From NCBI GenBank assembly GCA_017621815.1, contig JAGASK010000038.1, positions 1 through 39,719 of the forward strand: a stretch of DNA of 39,719 nt, given 5' to 3'. Below, piece after piece: positions 16,928 to 26,632 of this stretch (the stretch's first letter is position 1; the number at the start of each line of letters is the position of its first letter). The notes under the pieces are model-generated. The model was not told the origin of the DNA. It ran no database searches and saw only the letters and a program-made list of their open reading frames with translations. This stretch comes from Lachnospiraceae bacterium (lineage in GTDB: Bacteria > Bacillota > Clostridia > Lachnospirales > Lachnospiraceae). The translations under genes and the position numbers were made by a program.

Positions 16928-19029
16928 GTGAAAAGGGAAGGCCCGGGGAGCCTCTTTATTTAAAACAGGAAGATTTAATCAGCAGGCTGCCGGAGAAAAT
17001 CGGAAAGGTTTCTCTTGATTATAAGCACTATCCCGGTGAAGACCTTTACAGCGACGGGAGCATTGAGGATGAGATTCTTTCTATTGTAAAAGAGGCATCA
17101 GCCTTTGAATATCCTGAAATCATTGAGAAAAGGGGCAGCTGGCCTGTTCTTTATCATCTTTCTCCGCTGCGGGCTAATATTGTGGACTGGCTTCCAATCG
17201 ACAAGAACCATAAAGTTCTGGAAATCGGTTCGGGCTGCGGCGTCATTACGGAAAAGCTGTCGGAGAAGGCAGGGGAAGTGACCTGTGTGGATCTTTCGGC
17301 GAAAAGAAGCCACATTAATGCATACCGGAATCAGGACAAGGACAATATAACCATTCATGTGGGAAATTTCAGCGATATTGAGCCGGAGCTTCCCGCAGAT
17401 TACGATTATGTGTGCCTGATTGGCGTCTTTGAATATGGACAATCCTATATTCATTCAAAAACCCCCTATGAAGATTTTATGAAAATCATGTTAAGACATG
17501 TAAAGGATGGAGGGCGTCTTGTAATTGCCATAGAAAACAAGATGGGCCTGAAATATTTTGCAGGCTGCAAGGAAGACCATGTGGGAACTTACTTCAGCGG
17601 ACTGGAGGGATATCCTGATGGTGGAAGCGCCAGAACTTTTACAAGAACAGGTCTGGAAAGAATTATGGCTTCCTGCGAAGTTAAGGATTATTCCTTTTAT
17701 TATCCTTATCCTGATTATAAATTCCCTACGGTGATATATTCTGACAGAAGGCTTCCGCTTCCCGGTGAACTTACAAATAACATGCGTAATTTTGACCGTG
17801 ACAGAATGGTGCTTTTTAACGAAAAATATGTTTTTGACGGAATTATAAAGGATAATCTTTTTCCTGTGTTTTCTAATTCCTATATGGTGGTTATCGGCAA
17901 GGAGCCTGACATTATTTATGCCAAGTATTCCAATGACAGGGCACAGCAGTATGCGCTGCGTACCGAGATAGTGGAGACTTCTTCAGGAAAAGTCATCAGG
18001 AAAATCCCTTCTTCAAAAGAGGCGCAGGAACATATTGCAAGAATGGAACGTTCCTATCAGCTTTTGCTTGGCAGATATGAAGGAAGCGGACTGAAGATTA
18101 ATCCATGCAGGCTGGCGGAGGATAAAAGCTATGTGGAATTTCCCTTTGAAAAGGGAAGAACCCTGGAAGAGCTGCTTGACGAATGCCTTGAAAAAGATGA
18201 TATGGATGAGTTTTACAGACTGTTTGATAAGTATTATTCTTTTATTTCCTACGGTTCAGATTCCGGAGCCGCTGATTATGACCTGATATTTGCCAACATT
18301 CTGGTGGATGGAGATGACTGGACCGTTATTGATTATGAATGGACGGTGGAAGAACAGGTGGCGCCGGAAGAAATTGCATTCCGCGCAGTGTACTGTTATG
18401 TCCTGGAGGAAGAGAAAAGAAATAAATTAAATTTTGATTTGATAATCAGTAAGCTCGGCATTTCCGCCAGGGATGCCGATGAGTACAGGGAAAAAGAGTT
18501 TAAATTCCAAAAGAAGGTAACGGGAAAAAGAAAATCCATGGGGGAAATCAGGGCGGCTATCGGTACTTACGCAGTGGATCCCAGGATATTAATGGAACAG
18601 CACCTTCAGGAAATACTGAATAAAAGAATACAGATTTATCTTGACAAGGGCAGGGGATTTTCCGAAGAAGATTCCTATTATATGCCCGATGTTTATACCG
18701 ATGAATACACTATTGAGGCGGAAATTCCCTTTGACGGGAATGTATGTGCACTGCGAATAGACCCGGCAGACAGATTCTGCATTGTTAAAATTAAAGAACT
18801 GTCAGTCAACGGGGAAACAGTGCCGGTTTCTAAAAAAACTGTTATTACTAACGGAAAAAATGTAAAAAACGGTACTTATGTATTTGCTACAAAGGATCCT
18901 AATCTTACAGTGAATGTATCCCTGCTTCCGAGACAGGGAGAAAATATATTATCGGTAAAACTGGAGCTTTCTCCTTTGCAGGAGGAGATTGCAGGGGATA
19001 TTGCGGAAGGTGTAAAACGTTTATTTTAA
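16924..19029 (+). CDS. Fused methyltransferase and kinase-like protein, possible chain terminator (WbdD-like)
   Basis: Residues about 60-300 of 701 are a class I SAM methyltransferase with motif I 'VLEIGSGCGVITEKL' at about 98-112 and an acidic 'VDLS' following. Residues about 340-540 resemble a protein-kinase/APH fold: lysine K360 in 'VIRKIP', helix Glu E375, hinge-like 'YVEFPFEKGRTLEELL', catalytic-loop-like D453-L-I-F-A-N458, and metal-site-like D470 in 'VIDYEW'. Residues about 590-701 are beta-rich. The same methyltransferase plus kinase order is known in WbdD, which caps E. coli O9a chains. The four-base overlap with wzt strengthens the parallel. The kinase reading is my own motif alignment; a plain methyltransferase with an unrelated second domain remains possible. 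Confidence 0.7.
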   Translation: MSEKGRPGEPLYLKQEDLISRLPEKIGKVSLDYKHYPGEDLYSDGSIEDEILSIVKEASAFEYPEIIEKRGSWPVLYHLSPLRANIVDWLPIDKNHKVLEIGSGCGVITEKLSEKAGEVTCVDLSAKRSHINAYRNQDKDNITIHVGNFSDIEPELPADYDYVCLIGVFEYGQSYIHSKTPYEDFMKIMLRHVKDGGRLVIAIENKMGLKYFAGCKEDHVGTYFSGLEGYPDGGSARTFTRTGLERIMASCEVKDYSFYYPYPDYKFPTVIYSDRRLPLPGELTNNMRNFDRDRMVLFNEKYVFDGIIKDNLFPVFSNSYMVVIGKEPDIIYAKYSNDRAQQYALRTEIVETSSGKVIRKIPSSKEAQEHIARMERSYQLLLGRYEGSGLKINPCRLAEDKSYVEFPFEKGRTLEELLDECLEKDDMDEFYRLFDKYYSFISYGSDSGAADYDLIFANILVDGDDWTVIDYEWTVEEQVAPEEIAFRAVYCYVLEEEKRNKLNFDLIISKLGISARDADEYREKEFKFQKKVTGKRKSMGEIRAAIGTYAVDPRILMEQHLQEILNKRIQIYLDKGRGFSEEDSYYMPDVYTDEYTIEAEIPFDGNVCALRIDPADRFCIVKIKELSVNGETVPVSKKTVITNGKNVKNGTYVFATKDPNLTVNVSLLPRQGENILSVKLELSPLQEEIAGDIAEGVKRLF

Positions 19030-19054
19030 AAAATAAAAATGAGAGGATTCAGGT

Positions 19055-21280
19055 GTGGCTTCTTTAAAACACGGCATCAAGCAGATGCTTATTAATAAAC
19101 AGCATAAGATGTACGAAAAGAAGGTTTTAGAGAAGAAGATGTCTTATGCTGTCTGGATTGAAAAACAGGAAGATAGGATAGAAATTGATAATATTCTTGC
19201 CAGGGAAACAACAAAATGTCTGACAAATGATTTTTTGGATGACGCAAATGGCAGTGAAATAAGAAAAAATGAAGGATTCCATTCAAAAAATGAATTCCCT
19301 TGTCGAAATTTCGTTGTTTATGAAGAAGAAAGCAGAAATACGAAGAAGGTTACTTTTTGTATGCCTTTCTGCGGTAATTTTAACGCAGATGACTGGAAAG
19401 GGTTTTTGGATAATTTAAAAGAATGTGATGATGACATTATTTTACTGGCTCCTTTTCAGGGAGAATTATCAAAAAAATGTCTGCTGTTATTATATCGGGA
19501 ATTTGTGCAGCATGAAAATACAATCATGATTTACGGAGATGAAGATATTATAACCGGCGGGCAAAGAGAAAAGCCATGGTTCAAGCCTGACTGGTCACCG
19601 GATACTTTTCTTTCCTGTTATTATTTAGGGAGCCTTACAGCCGTAAGAACAAAAGCCTTAAAGGAATTTTTGCGGGAGCGAAAAGAAGAAATCGGCAGCC
19701 TTTACGAATTGTGCTATTGTTTTCTGGAAAAGTACGGAGGTTTTTCAAGGGAAACGCTGACGGGGAGCAGCCCTGTCTGTCATATACCGGAAGTATTGTT
19801 TCATGGAGAGCAGGAAGGCTATGGGAGGATTAAAGACTGGAAGCTGTCCGGGGAGGTTTTGAAAGGCTTTCAGCAGAAATATGTGCAGGAAGCCGCCCGG
19901 GAATCTGACCGGAGCAAAGAGGCTTTGATTTCCGTTATTATTCCCTCCAAGGATAATCCGGAGGTTTTATTTCATTGCATTTATTCGCTGATTGAGAGAA
20001 CGCAGGCCGGCTGTTCTTATGAAATCAGGATTGTGGATAACGGAAGCAGTGAGCATAACAGGACGCAAATCAGCAAAGAAATAGAAGAGCTTAATCAGGC
20101 TGCGGAAAAGGGAAACGGTTGTGAAGGGATTTATTACCATTATGAGCCTATGACCTTTAATTTTTCCCGTATGTGTAATATTGGCGCCGGGGAAGCCCGG
20201 GGAGAGCTTTTACTGTTCTTAAATGATGATATGGAAATTATTCAGCCGGACTGGCTTGCGCAGCTTTCGGAAAAAGCGCTTCTGCCTTATGCAGGGGCGG
20301 TGGGAGCAAAGCTTTTGTATCCGGATTCTGCCGTGATTCAGCATGCAGGAATTACCAATTTGAGAGTGGGACCGGCTCATAAGCTGCAGTTCCTTTCCGA
20401 TGAGCAGAATCATTATTACGGGAAAAACCGGGGTGTCCATGATATACTGGCAGTAACCGGGGCGTGTCTGATGGTAAGAAAAGACGTATTTGAGCAGGCA
20501 GGAGGCTTTTCAGAAGAACTGGCAGTAGCCTTTAATGATGTGGATTTATGTTATACCATTTATGAGACGGGTTATTATAATATAGTAAGAAATGATGTGA
20601 CTTTGTATCATCATGAGTCCTTAAGCAGAGGGAAGGACGGGGAATCTGAAGAAAAACAGCTGAGACTTTTAAAAGAAAAGGATATTCTGTATGAGAGACA
20701 TCAGGATATATATGGCAAGGACCCGTTTTACCATAAGTATCTTACAACGGATATGCTGGAATCAGAATATTCACCTGCATTCCGGTATCAGGTAACACTG
20801 GATATGCCATGGGCTGAAGTCACTGCCGAAGGGGCGCTCCCCGAAAATATAAAAGAAGATGCCTGCGTGGTAATCGGCATGGAATGCGCCATGGATATTT
20901 ATAAATGGAAATACGGAGTGGCTCCGGAAAAAGGAAAGGTGAAGCAAAAGTCTTCCGATATGGGATATTATTTCCAGGGGTATTCTTTTGTGATTGGCGC
21001 AGATAACGCATGTTATAAAAAGACCCTTATTTTACAGAACAAAGAGAATCTGCAGGTAATAAAGGTTCCTGTGGATGACAGATACAGGCAGGACATTAAA
21101 AATAATTTAAAAGACCAGTTAAATGTAGATTTAACCGGGTTTGCGGCTAAAGTGCAGCTCGAAAGTATTCCTGAGGGGATTTACCGGTTCGGCATGCTGG
21201 CGGAGGACAGATGTTCCAGACAGAAACTGGTAAATTTCAGCAGCTGGGTTTTGAAGGTGGAAAGAAGACCGGAAGTTTAA
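19055..21280 (+). CDS. Large GT2 glycosyltransferase, first GT-A domain degenerate
   Basis: This 741-residue cytoplasmic protein starts at GTG 19055 with GAGAGGA 7 bases upstream. Residues about 105-270 look like a GT-A domain that lost its nucleotide-binding opening but keeps 'YGDED' (160-164) and 'FKPDWSPDTF'. Residues about 290-540 are a complete family 2 domain: 'SVIIPSKDN', 'DNGSS', 'FLNDDMEI', 'QHAG' and 'FNDVDLCY'. The final 150 residues are beta-rich and unassigned. Such enzymes commonly add rhamnose or other sugars to wall polysaccharides. It lies 25 bases after the methyltransferase-kinase gene. Donor and linkage cannot be inferred. Confidence 0.85.
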   Translation: MASLKHGIKQMLINKQHKMYEKKVLEKKMSYAVWIEKQEDRIEIDNILARETTKCLTNDFLDDANGSEIRKNEGFHSKNEFPCRNFVVYEEESRNTKKVTFCMPFCGNFNADDWKGFLDNLKECDDDIILLAPFQGELSKKCLLLLYREFVQHENTIMIYGDEDIITGGQREKPWFKPDWSPDTFLSCYYLGSLTAVRTKALKEFLRERKEEIGSLYELCYCFLEKYGGFSRETLTGSSPVCHIPEVLFHGEQEGYGRIKDWKLSGEVLKGFQQKYVQEAARESDRSKEALISVIIPSKDNPEVLFHCIYSLIERTQAGCSYEIRIVDNGSSEHNRTQISKEIEELNQAAEKGNGCEGIYYHYEPMTFNFSRMCNIGAGEARGELLLFLNDDMEIIQPDWLAQLSEKALLPYAGAVGAKLLYPDSAVIQHAGITNLRVGPAHKLQFLSDEQNHYYGKNRGVHDILAVTGACLMVRKDVFEQAGGFSEELAVAFNDVDLCYTIYETGYYNIVRNDVTLYHHESLSRGKDGESEEKQLRLLKEKDILYERHQDIYGKDPFYHKYLTTDMLESEYSPAFRYQVTLDMPWAEVTAEGALPENIKEDACVVIGMECAMDIYKWKYGVAPEKGKVKQKSSDMGYYFQGYSFVIGADNACYKKTLILQNKENLQVIKVPVDDRYRQDIKNNLKDQLNVDLTGFAAKVQLESIPEGIYRFGMLAEDRCSRQKLVNFSSWVLKVERRPEV

Positions 21281-21293
21281 GGGAGTCAAGAAT

Positions 21294-23273
21294 ATGGGAA
21301 CAAATCAGGAAAATTATGATTATAAGGAAGCATATGAAAAGGAGCATATAAAAACTGCGGATTTGGCAGAAAGAGTAGCCGTTCTTGAGGCTAAAAATGA
21401 AGAATTGACTTTCAAACTGAACAGGATTAAAAACAATCCCCTGTGGAAGCTTTCTTCTCCTTTAAGAAAATGTATGCACTTTGTAATCAGGCAGAGGGAC
21501 AGGGTTAAAAACTGCGGAAATCTCCGCGGTGTGATTGCAAAATTGAAATATAAAAAGATTGAGCGGCAGGCTATGGAAAATTACGGAACCAGAAGCTTTC
21601 CTGATGAGGCAGGGGTTTCGGAGGAAAGAAACACGGTTTTTGACAGAATGGTAAAAATCAGTATTCTTGTGCCTCTTTATAATACGCCTGAAAACTTCCT
21701 GCGGGAAATGATTGAATCTGTTTTAAATCAGACTTATGAAAACTGGGAGCTGTGTCTTGCGGACGGCTCGGATGGTGAGCATGGTTTTGTGGGGGATATC
21801 TGCCGGGATTATGCGGATAAGGATGAAAGACAGAGAATTGTTTATAAGAATCTTGACAGAAATGAGGGCATTTCGGGAAATACCAACGAATGCTTAAAGC
21901 TTGCTACAGGGGAATTTATCGGTTTGTTTGACCATGATGATATTCTTCATCCAAGCGCCTTATATGAATATGTAAAAGTCATCAATGAGCAGAATGCGGA
22001 TTACATATATTGCGATGAAACCACTTTTAAAAGCGGTGATATCAACAAAATGCTGACCATGCATTTTAAGCCGGACTATGCAGTGGATAATCTTCGGGCT
22101 AATAATTACATCTGCCATTTCAGCGTATTTGCAAGGGAACTTTTGGACGGAACGGAATTATTCCGTTCAAAGTTTGACGGCAGTCAGGATCATGATATGA
22201 TTTTAAGGCTGACGGACCGTGCAAAAAATGTGGTGCATGTGCCGAGGCTTCTTTATTACTGGCGTTCCCATGCGGGAAGTGTGGCTTCGGGAATAGATGC
22301 CAAGCCATATGCGGTAGAAGCGGCAAAGGGAGCGGTGGCAGACCATTTAAGAAGGCATGGTTTTACTCATTTTCAGATTACTTCCACCAGGGCCTTTGAA
22401 ACCATATTTAAAATCAGGTATCAGATTATGGGCGAGCCTTTCATTTCCATTGTAATTGCAAACAAAGACCACCTGCAGGATTTACAGAGATGTATTTCTT
22501 CCATTATGGAAAAATCCACTTATGAAAATTATGAAATCATTGTGGTGGAAAACGGCAGCGAAACAAAGGAAATCTTTGATTATTATGAAAAGCTGAAGGA
22601 TTATTCCAATGTGAAGGTAGTTACTTATGAAAACAAAGGAAAGTTTAATTATTCGGCGGTAAATAATTTCGGTGTAAAGCAGGCTCAGGGCGATTATATT
22701 CTGCTTCTCAATAATGACACAGAGGTAATTACCGTAAACTGGATGGAAGAGCTTTTGATGTATGCTCAGCGGGATGATGTGGGAGCAGTGGGAGCCAAGC
22801 TTTATTACGGTAACAAGACCATACAGCATGCGGGAGTGGTTTTGGGTCTTGGAGCCCACAGAACGGCAGGGCACAGCCATTACGGACAGCACAGGGAGAA
22901 TCTGGGCTATATGGGAAGGCTCTGTTATGCTCAGGATGTGTCGGCGGTAACGGGAGCATGCCTTCTGGTGAAAAAATCCCTGTTTGAAGAAGTGGGAGGG
23001 CTGGAGGAAGGCTTTGCCATTTCCCTGAATGATGTGGATTTCTGCTTAAAGCTGCGGGAAAAAGGGCTTTTGAATGTATTTACGCCCTTTGCGGAGCTGT
23101 ATCATTTCGAATCTCTTTCACGGGGGCTTGATGACCGGGGAGAAAAGGCGGAGCGCTACAATGAGGAGTCCGCTGCTTTCCGCAAAAAGTGGAAAAAAGT
23201 TCTGGAAAAAGGGGATCCTTATTATAATCCTAACTTTTCTCTGGATAGAAGTGACTTTGCTTTGAAAATATAG
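21294..23273 (+). CDS. Bifunctional GT2 glycosyltransferase with two GT-A domains
   Basis: Residues about 10-50 of this 659-residue protein form a coiled coil. Domain 1 starts at about residue 120 ('KISILVPLYNTPENF') and carries 'DHDDILHPSALYEY' near 215 as its metal/nucleotide site. Domain 2 starts at about 381 ('FISIVIANKDH') with 'LLNNDTEV' near 470, 'QHAGVVLG' and 'SLNDVDFC' near 577. Both domains look complete, so the enzyme could add two sugars or one repeating disaccharide. AAGGGAG lies 8 bases before the ATG, 13 bases after the previous stop. Close paralogues are its neighbours at 19055 and 25226, each of which keeps only one good domain. Confidence 0.9.
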   Translation: MGTNQENYDYKEAYEKEHIKTADLAERVAVLEAKNEELTFKLNRIKNNPLWKLSSPLRKCMHFVIRQRDRVKNCGNLRGVIAKLKYKKIERQAMENYGTRSFPDEAGVSEERNTVFDRMVKISILVPLYNTPENFLREMIESVLNQTYENWELCLADGSDGEHGFVGDICRDYADKDERQRIVYKNLDRNEGISGNTNECLKLATGEFIGLFDHDDILHPSALYEYVKVINEQNADYIYCDETTFKSGDINKMLTMHFKPDYAVDNLRANNYICHFSVFARELLDGTELFRSKFDGSQDHDMILRLTDRAKNVVHVPRLLYYWRSHAGSVASGIDAKPYAVEAAKGAVADHLRRHGFTHFQITSTRAFETIFKIRYQIMGEPFISIVIANKDHLQDLQRCISSIMEKSTYENYEIIVVENGSETKEIFDYYEKLKDYSNVKVVTYENKGKFNYSAVNNFGVKQAQGDYILLLNNDTEVITVNWMEELLMYAQRDDVGAVGAKLYYGNKTIQHAGVVLGLGAHRTAGHSHYGQHRENLGYMGRLCYAQDVSAVTGACLLVKKSLFEEVGGLEEGFAISLNDVDFCLKLREKGLLNVFTPFAELYHFESLSRGLDDRGEKAERYNEESAAFRKKWKKVLEKGDPYYNPNFSLDRSDFALKI

Positions 23274-23290
23274 ATAGAGTATGCTACAAT
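23262..23290 (+). promoter_or_regulatory. Promoter for the phosphohexomutase gene
   Basis: TTGAAA (23262-23267) and TACAAT (23285-23290) have a 17-bp spacer and span the end of the previous gene. The leader of about 90 nt shows no strong structure. Confidence 0.65.
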
Positions 23291-23385
23291 AAAAGTAAGT
23301 CATGCAAAACCAACATTGGCTCAGCTGTCGTACCGGCATGACGGATTATGGGATATTAAAAGTATAAATTTCAGGAGGATTAGTT

Positions 23386-25107
23386 ATGAGTTACAAAGAG
23401 CAGTATGATTTTTGGTTGAATGATTCTTATTTCGACGAATTGACCAAGGAAGAACTTCGCAGCATAGCGGGAGACGAGAAGGAAATAGAAGACCGTTTTT
23501 ATAAGGAATTGGAATTCGGTACCGGCGGGCTGCGCGGTGTGATTGGAGCAGGAACCAACCGCATGAATACATATACAGTAAGAAAAGCAACTCAGGGACT
23601 TGCTAACTACATTATTAAGCAGGGCGGCAAGGACAGAGGAGTGGCCATTGCCTATGACTCCAGAAGAAAATCACCGGAATTTGCAGATGAAGCGGCTTTG
23701 TGTCTTGCAGCAAACGGCATCAAGGCTTATGTATTTGATGCACTTCGTCCCACACCGGAGCTTTCCTTTGCGCTTCGTACCTTAAACTGCATTTCAGGTA
23801 TTGTTATAACAGCAAGCCATAATCCTCCGGAATATAACGGGTATAAGGCATATTGGGAAGACGGCGCGCAGGTAACCGCGCCTAAGGATAAAGAGATTAT
23901 CACAGAGGTTAAGAATGTAACCGATTATCATGAAGTGAAGACCATGTCCAAAGAAGATGCCATGGCGGCCGGGCTTTATCAGGTAATCGGAAAAGAAATC
24001 GATGACGCTTACATGGCAGAATTAAAGAAGCAGATTATTCATCCGGAAATTATTAAAGAAGTTGCTGATGATATTAAGATTGTTTATTCTCCTTTCCACG
24101 GAACCGGCAACGTACCTGTAAGAAGAATTTTGTCAGAGCTTGGCTTTAAGCATGTGTATGTTGTTCCTGAGCAGGAACTTCCGGATCCTGATTTCACCAC
24201 ACTGGAATATCCGAATCCCGAAGATCCCAAGGCATTCACCCTTGCCCTTAAGCTGGCAAAGGAAAAGAATGCGGACATTGTACTTGCAACTGACCCCGAT
24301 GCAGACCGGCTCGGTATTTATGCACTTGATACAAAGAGCGGCGAATATGTACCTTTCACCGGAAATATGTCAGGTATGCTGATTGCGGAGTATATTCTCC
24401 GTGAAAGAACACAGACTAAGACCATGCCTGAAAATCCCGCACTGGTTACTACTATTGTTACAACCAATATGGCAGGCGCCATTGCAAGAGATTATAATGT
24501 TAAATTTATTGAAGTTTTAACAGGTTTCAAATTTATCGGTGAACAGATTAAGCTTTTTGAGCAGACCGGCTCTAACAATTATGTATTCGGTCTGGAAGAA
24601 AGCTACGGATGCCTTGCAGGAACACATGCAAGGGATAAGGATGCTGTAGTAGCGGTTATGTGCCTTTGCGAAGTTGCTGCATGGTGCAAGAAGAACGGCA
24701 TTACTGTTTGGGATCAGATGCTGAAGCTTTATGAAAAGTACGGATATTTCAAGGAAACACAGTATGCAATTACATTAAAGGGCATTGACGGTGCAGCGCA
24801 GATTACCGAAATGATGAACAAATTAAGAAGCAATCCTCCTAAAAACTTTGGTGAGCTGACAGTTAAGGAATTCAGGGATTACGATAAGGATGTTGCCATC
24901 AATCTGGAAACAGGCGAAAAGAAGAGCACAGGTCTTCCTAAATCAAATGTACTTTATTTTGATTTATCAAATGATTCCTGGTGCTGTGCAAGACCTTCGG
25001 GAACAGAGCCCAAGATTAAATTCTATATGGGCGTAAAGGGAACAAGCCTTGAAGACGCACAGGCAAAGGTGGAGAAGCTTACAGAAGATTTGAAGGCTTA
25101 TCTGTAG
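23386..25107 (+). CDS. Alpha-D-phosphohexomutase (phosphoglucomutase/phosphomannomutase)
   Basis: This 573-residue cytoplasmic enzyme interconverts hexose 6- and 1-phosphates and so feeds glucose-1-phosphate to RmlA. It has the phosphoserine loop 'TASHNP' with S144, the metal loop 'DPDADR' (D303, D305, D307), the sugar loop 'EESYG', and the phosphate-binding 'RPSGTEPKIKFY' near the end. Length matches the firmicute PgcA-type group. AGGAGGA precedes the ATG. It has its own promoter and is followed by a hairpin, so it is probably expressed independently within the glycan locus. Confidence 0.93.
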   Translation: MSYKEQYDFWLNDSYFDELTKEELRSIAGDEKEIEDRFYKELEFGTGGLRGVIGAGTNRMNTYTVRKATQGLANYIIKQGGKDRGVAIAYDSRRKSPEFADEAALCLAANGIKAYVFDALRPTPELSFALRTLNCISGIVITASHNPPEYNGYKAYWEDGAQVTAPKDKEIITEVKNVTDYHEVKTMSKEDAMAAGLYQVIGKEIDDAYMAELKKQIIHPEIIKEVADDIKIVYSPFHGTGNVPVRRILSELGFKHVYVVPEQELPDPDFTTLEYPNPEDPKAFTLALKLAKEKNADIVLATDPDADRLGIYALDTKSGEYVPFTGNMSGMLIAEYILRERTQTKTMPENPALVTTIVTTNMAGAIARDYNVKFIEVLTGFKFIGEQIKLFEQTGSNNYVFGLEESYGCLAGTHARDKDAVVAVMCLCEVAAWCKKNGITVWDQMLKLYEKYGYFKETQYAITLKGIDGAAQITEMMNKLRSNPPKNFGELTVKEFRDYDKDVAINLETGEKKSTGLPKSNVLYFDLSNDSWCCARPSGTEPKIKFYMGVKGTSLEDAQAKVEKLTEDLKAYL

Positions 25108-25159
25108 GATTATCAGGATAAGCAGGAAAGATTAAAGTATAAAGTTTGATGAACGGACG

Positions 25160-25198
25160 CAGCAGACAGTACAAACTCAGGCAGTGTACTGTCTGTTG
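25160..25198 (+). terminator. Long hairpin after the phosphohexomutase gene
   Basis: CAGCAGACAGTACA (25160-25173) pairs with TGTACTGTCTGTTG (25185-25198) with one mismatch around an 11-base loop. The tail is only moderately T-rich (TTGGTTT), so termination may be partial. Confidence 0.55.
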
Positions 25199-25225
25199 TT
25201 GGTTTCCGGCAAAGCGGAGAATGAA

Positions 25226-26608
25226 ATGAGCGGGATTTTTAAGCTAGTTAATCTCAAAAAAACAATACATTATCTTAAAAAGAACGGTATCCGTCAGGCA
25301 TATTATGCTGCAAGGGAGCGTGTAGAAGAACAGCAGCATGACAGCTATGTTTATGAAGCTCCTTCTGAGGAGGAATTGCAAAAACAGAGGGAGGCGGGAA
25401 AAGCTTTTTCCTGTAAATTCAGCATTCTGGTGCCTTTGTATGAAACTGCTGAAGCGTATCTTCGGGAAATGGTGGATTCTGTTTTAAATCAGACTTATGG
25501 TAATTTCGAACTGATTCTGGCAGATGCCAGTCCATCTGATAATGTAGAAAAGATTATAAAAACATATGACGATAAGCGGATTTTTTACAGAAGGCTGAAA
25601 CAAAACGGAGGTATTGCAGCCAATACCAATCAGGCGCTTATGTATGCCACGGGAGATTATGCTGCCCTGCTTGATCATGATGACATATTGACTGCGGATG
25701 CACTTTATGAAATGGCTTCCTGTATCGAAAATATATGGAAAGACGATTTTGAATTACAGATGTTATATTCTGATGAGGATAAATGCAACAGCAATGGAAG
25801 CCTGTTCTATGAAGTAAACAGGAAACCTGAATTAAATCTTGATTTAATTTTATCCAATAATTATATTTGCCACTTTCTGGTAATGAAACGTCAGCTGATG
25901 CAGGAACTGCAGCTGAGAAGCGTCTGTGACGGCGCCCAGGATTTCGATTTGGTGCTGAGGGCAATTAATCAAATGCTGGGGAAGGATAAAAAGAGGAACA
26001 GAATCAAGGAAGTGCCGGTCGCTCATGTACCCAAAGTGCTTTATCACTGGAGATGTCATGAAGCCTCTACAGCGGAGAATCCGGAAAGCAAGAAATATGC
26101 TTATGATGCAGGAAAAAGGGCAGTAGAGGATTTTCTCCGGGCAAGAGAGTGGAAAGGGCAGGTATCTCATATCAGGCATCTTGGCTTTTATCGTGTGGAT
26201 TATCAGCCGGATTTGCTTTCCAACAGACCGGATGTGGCATTGGTCGGCGGAAGGCTGATTGATAAACATAATAAAATAACAGGTGGTATATATAATGCCC
26301 GTGGAGAACGGATTTATAAGGGGCTGCATAAGGAATACAGCGGATATATGCACCGTGCATCTTTGCAGCAGGAAGCGGAGATGATCGATATACGATGCAT
26401 GCTGGCTTCTAAAGAAGCTGAAGAAATACTGGAAGAAATGACAGGGCTTCCTTATCTCAGGAATCCGAAAAACGGACGTTTTAACTGGAGAGACAGTCTG
26501 AAAGCAGATGTGGATTATGTGGAAATCAGCAGAAAATTGTGTGAAAAGGTCAGAGAGCTGGGGATGCGGATTGTCTGGGACCCTGTGTTAACGGAAAGAA
26601 TTGACTGA
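25226..26608 (+). CDS. GT2 glycosyltransferase, second GT-A domain truncated
   Basis: About 460 residues. Residues 60-320 are a family 2 GT-A domain: 'FSILVPLYE', 'GGIAANTNQAL', 'DHDDIL' near 150, 'LSNNYICHF' and 'VLYHWRCHEAST'. It is a clear paralogue of domain 1 of the enzyme at 21294. The last 120 residues, from 'VALVGGRLIDK', match the latter part of domain 2 of that enzyme, but the roughly 110-residue nucleotide-binding half is missing. ATG 25226 is chosen, with GGAG 6 bases upstream, over a GTG at 25184 that sits inside the hairpin. Likely adds one sugar; the tail may be structural. Confidence 0.85.
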   Translation: MSGIFKLVNLKKTIHYLKKNGIRQAYYAARERVEEQQHDSYVYEAPSEEELQKQREAGKAFSCKFSILVPLYETAEAYLREMVDSVLNQTYGNFELILADASPSDNVEKIIKTYDDKRIFYRRLKQNGGIAANTNQALMYATGDYAALLDHDDILTADALYEMASCIENIWKDDFELQMLYSDEDKCNSNGSLFYEVNRKPELNLDLILSNNYICHFLVMKRQLMQELQLRSVCDGAQDFDLVLRAINQMLGKDKKRNRIKEVPVAHVPKVLYHWRCHEASTAENPESKKYAYDAGKRAVEDFLRAREWKGQVSHIRHLGFYRVDYQPDLLSNRPDVALVGGRLIDKHNKITGGIYNARGERIYKGLHKEYSGYMHRASLQQEAEMIDIRCMLASKEAEEILEEMTGLPYLRNPKNGRFNWRDSLKADVDYVEISRKLCEKVRELGMRIVWDPVLTERID

Positions 26609-26632
26609 AATCATTTTAAGAGGATTTTGAAA

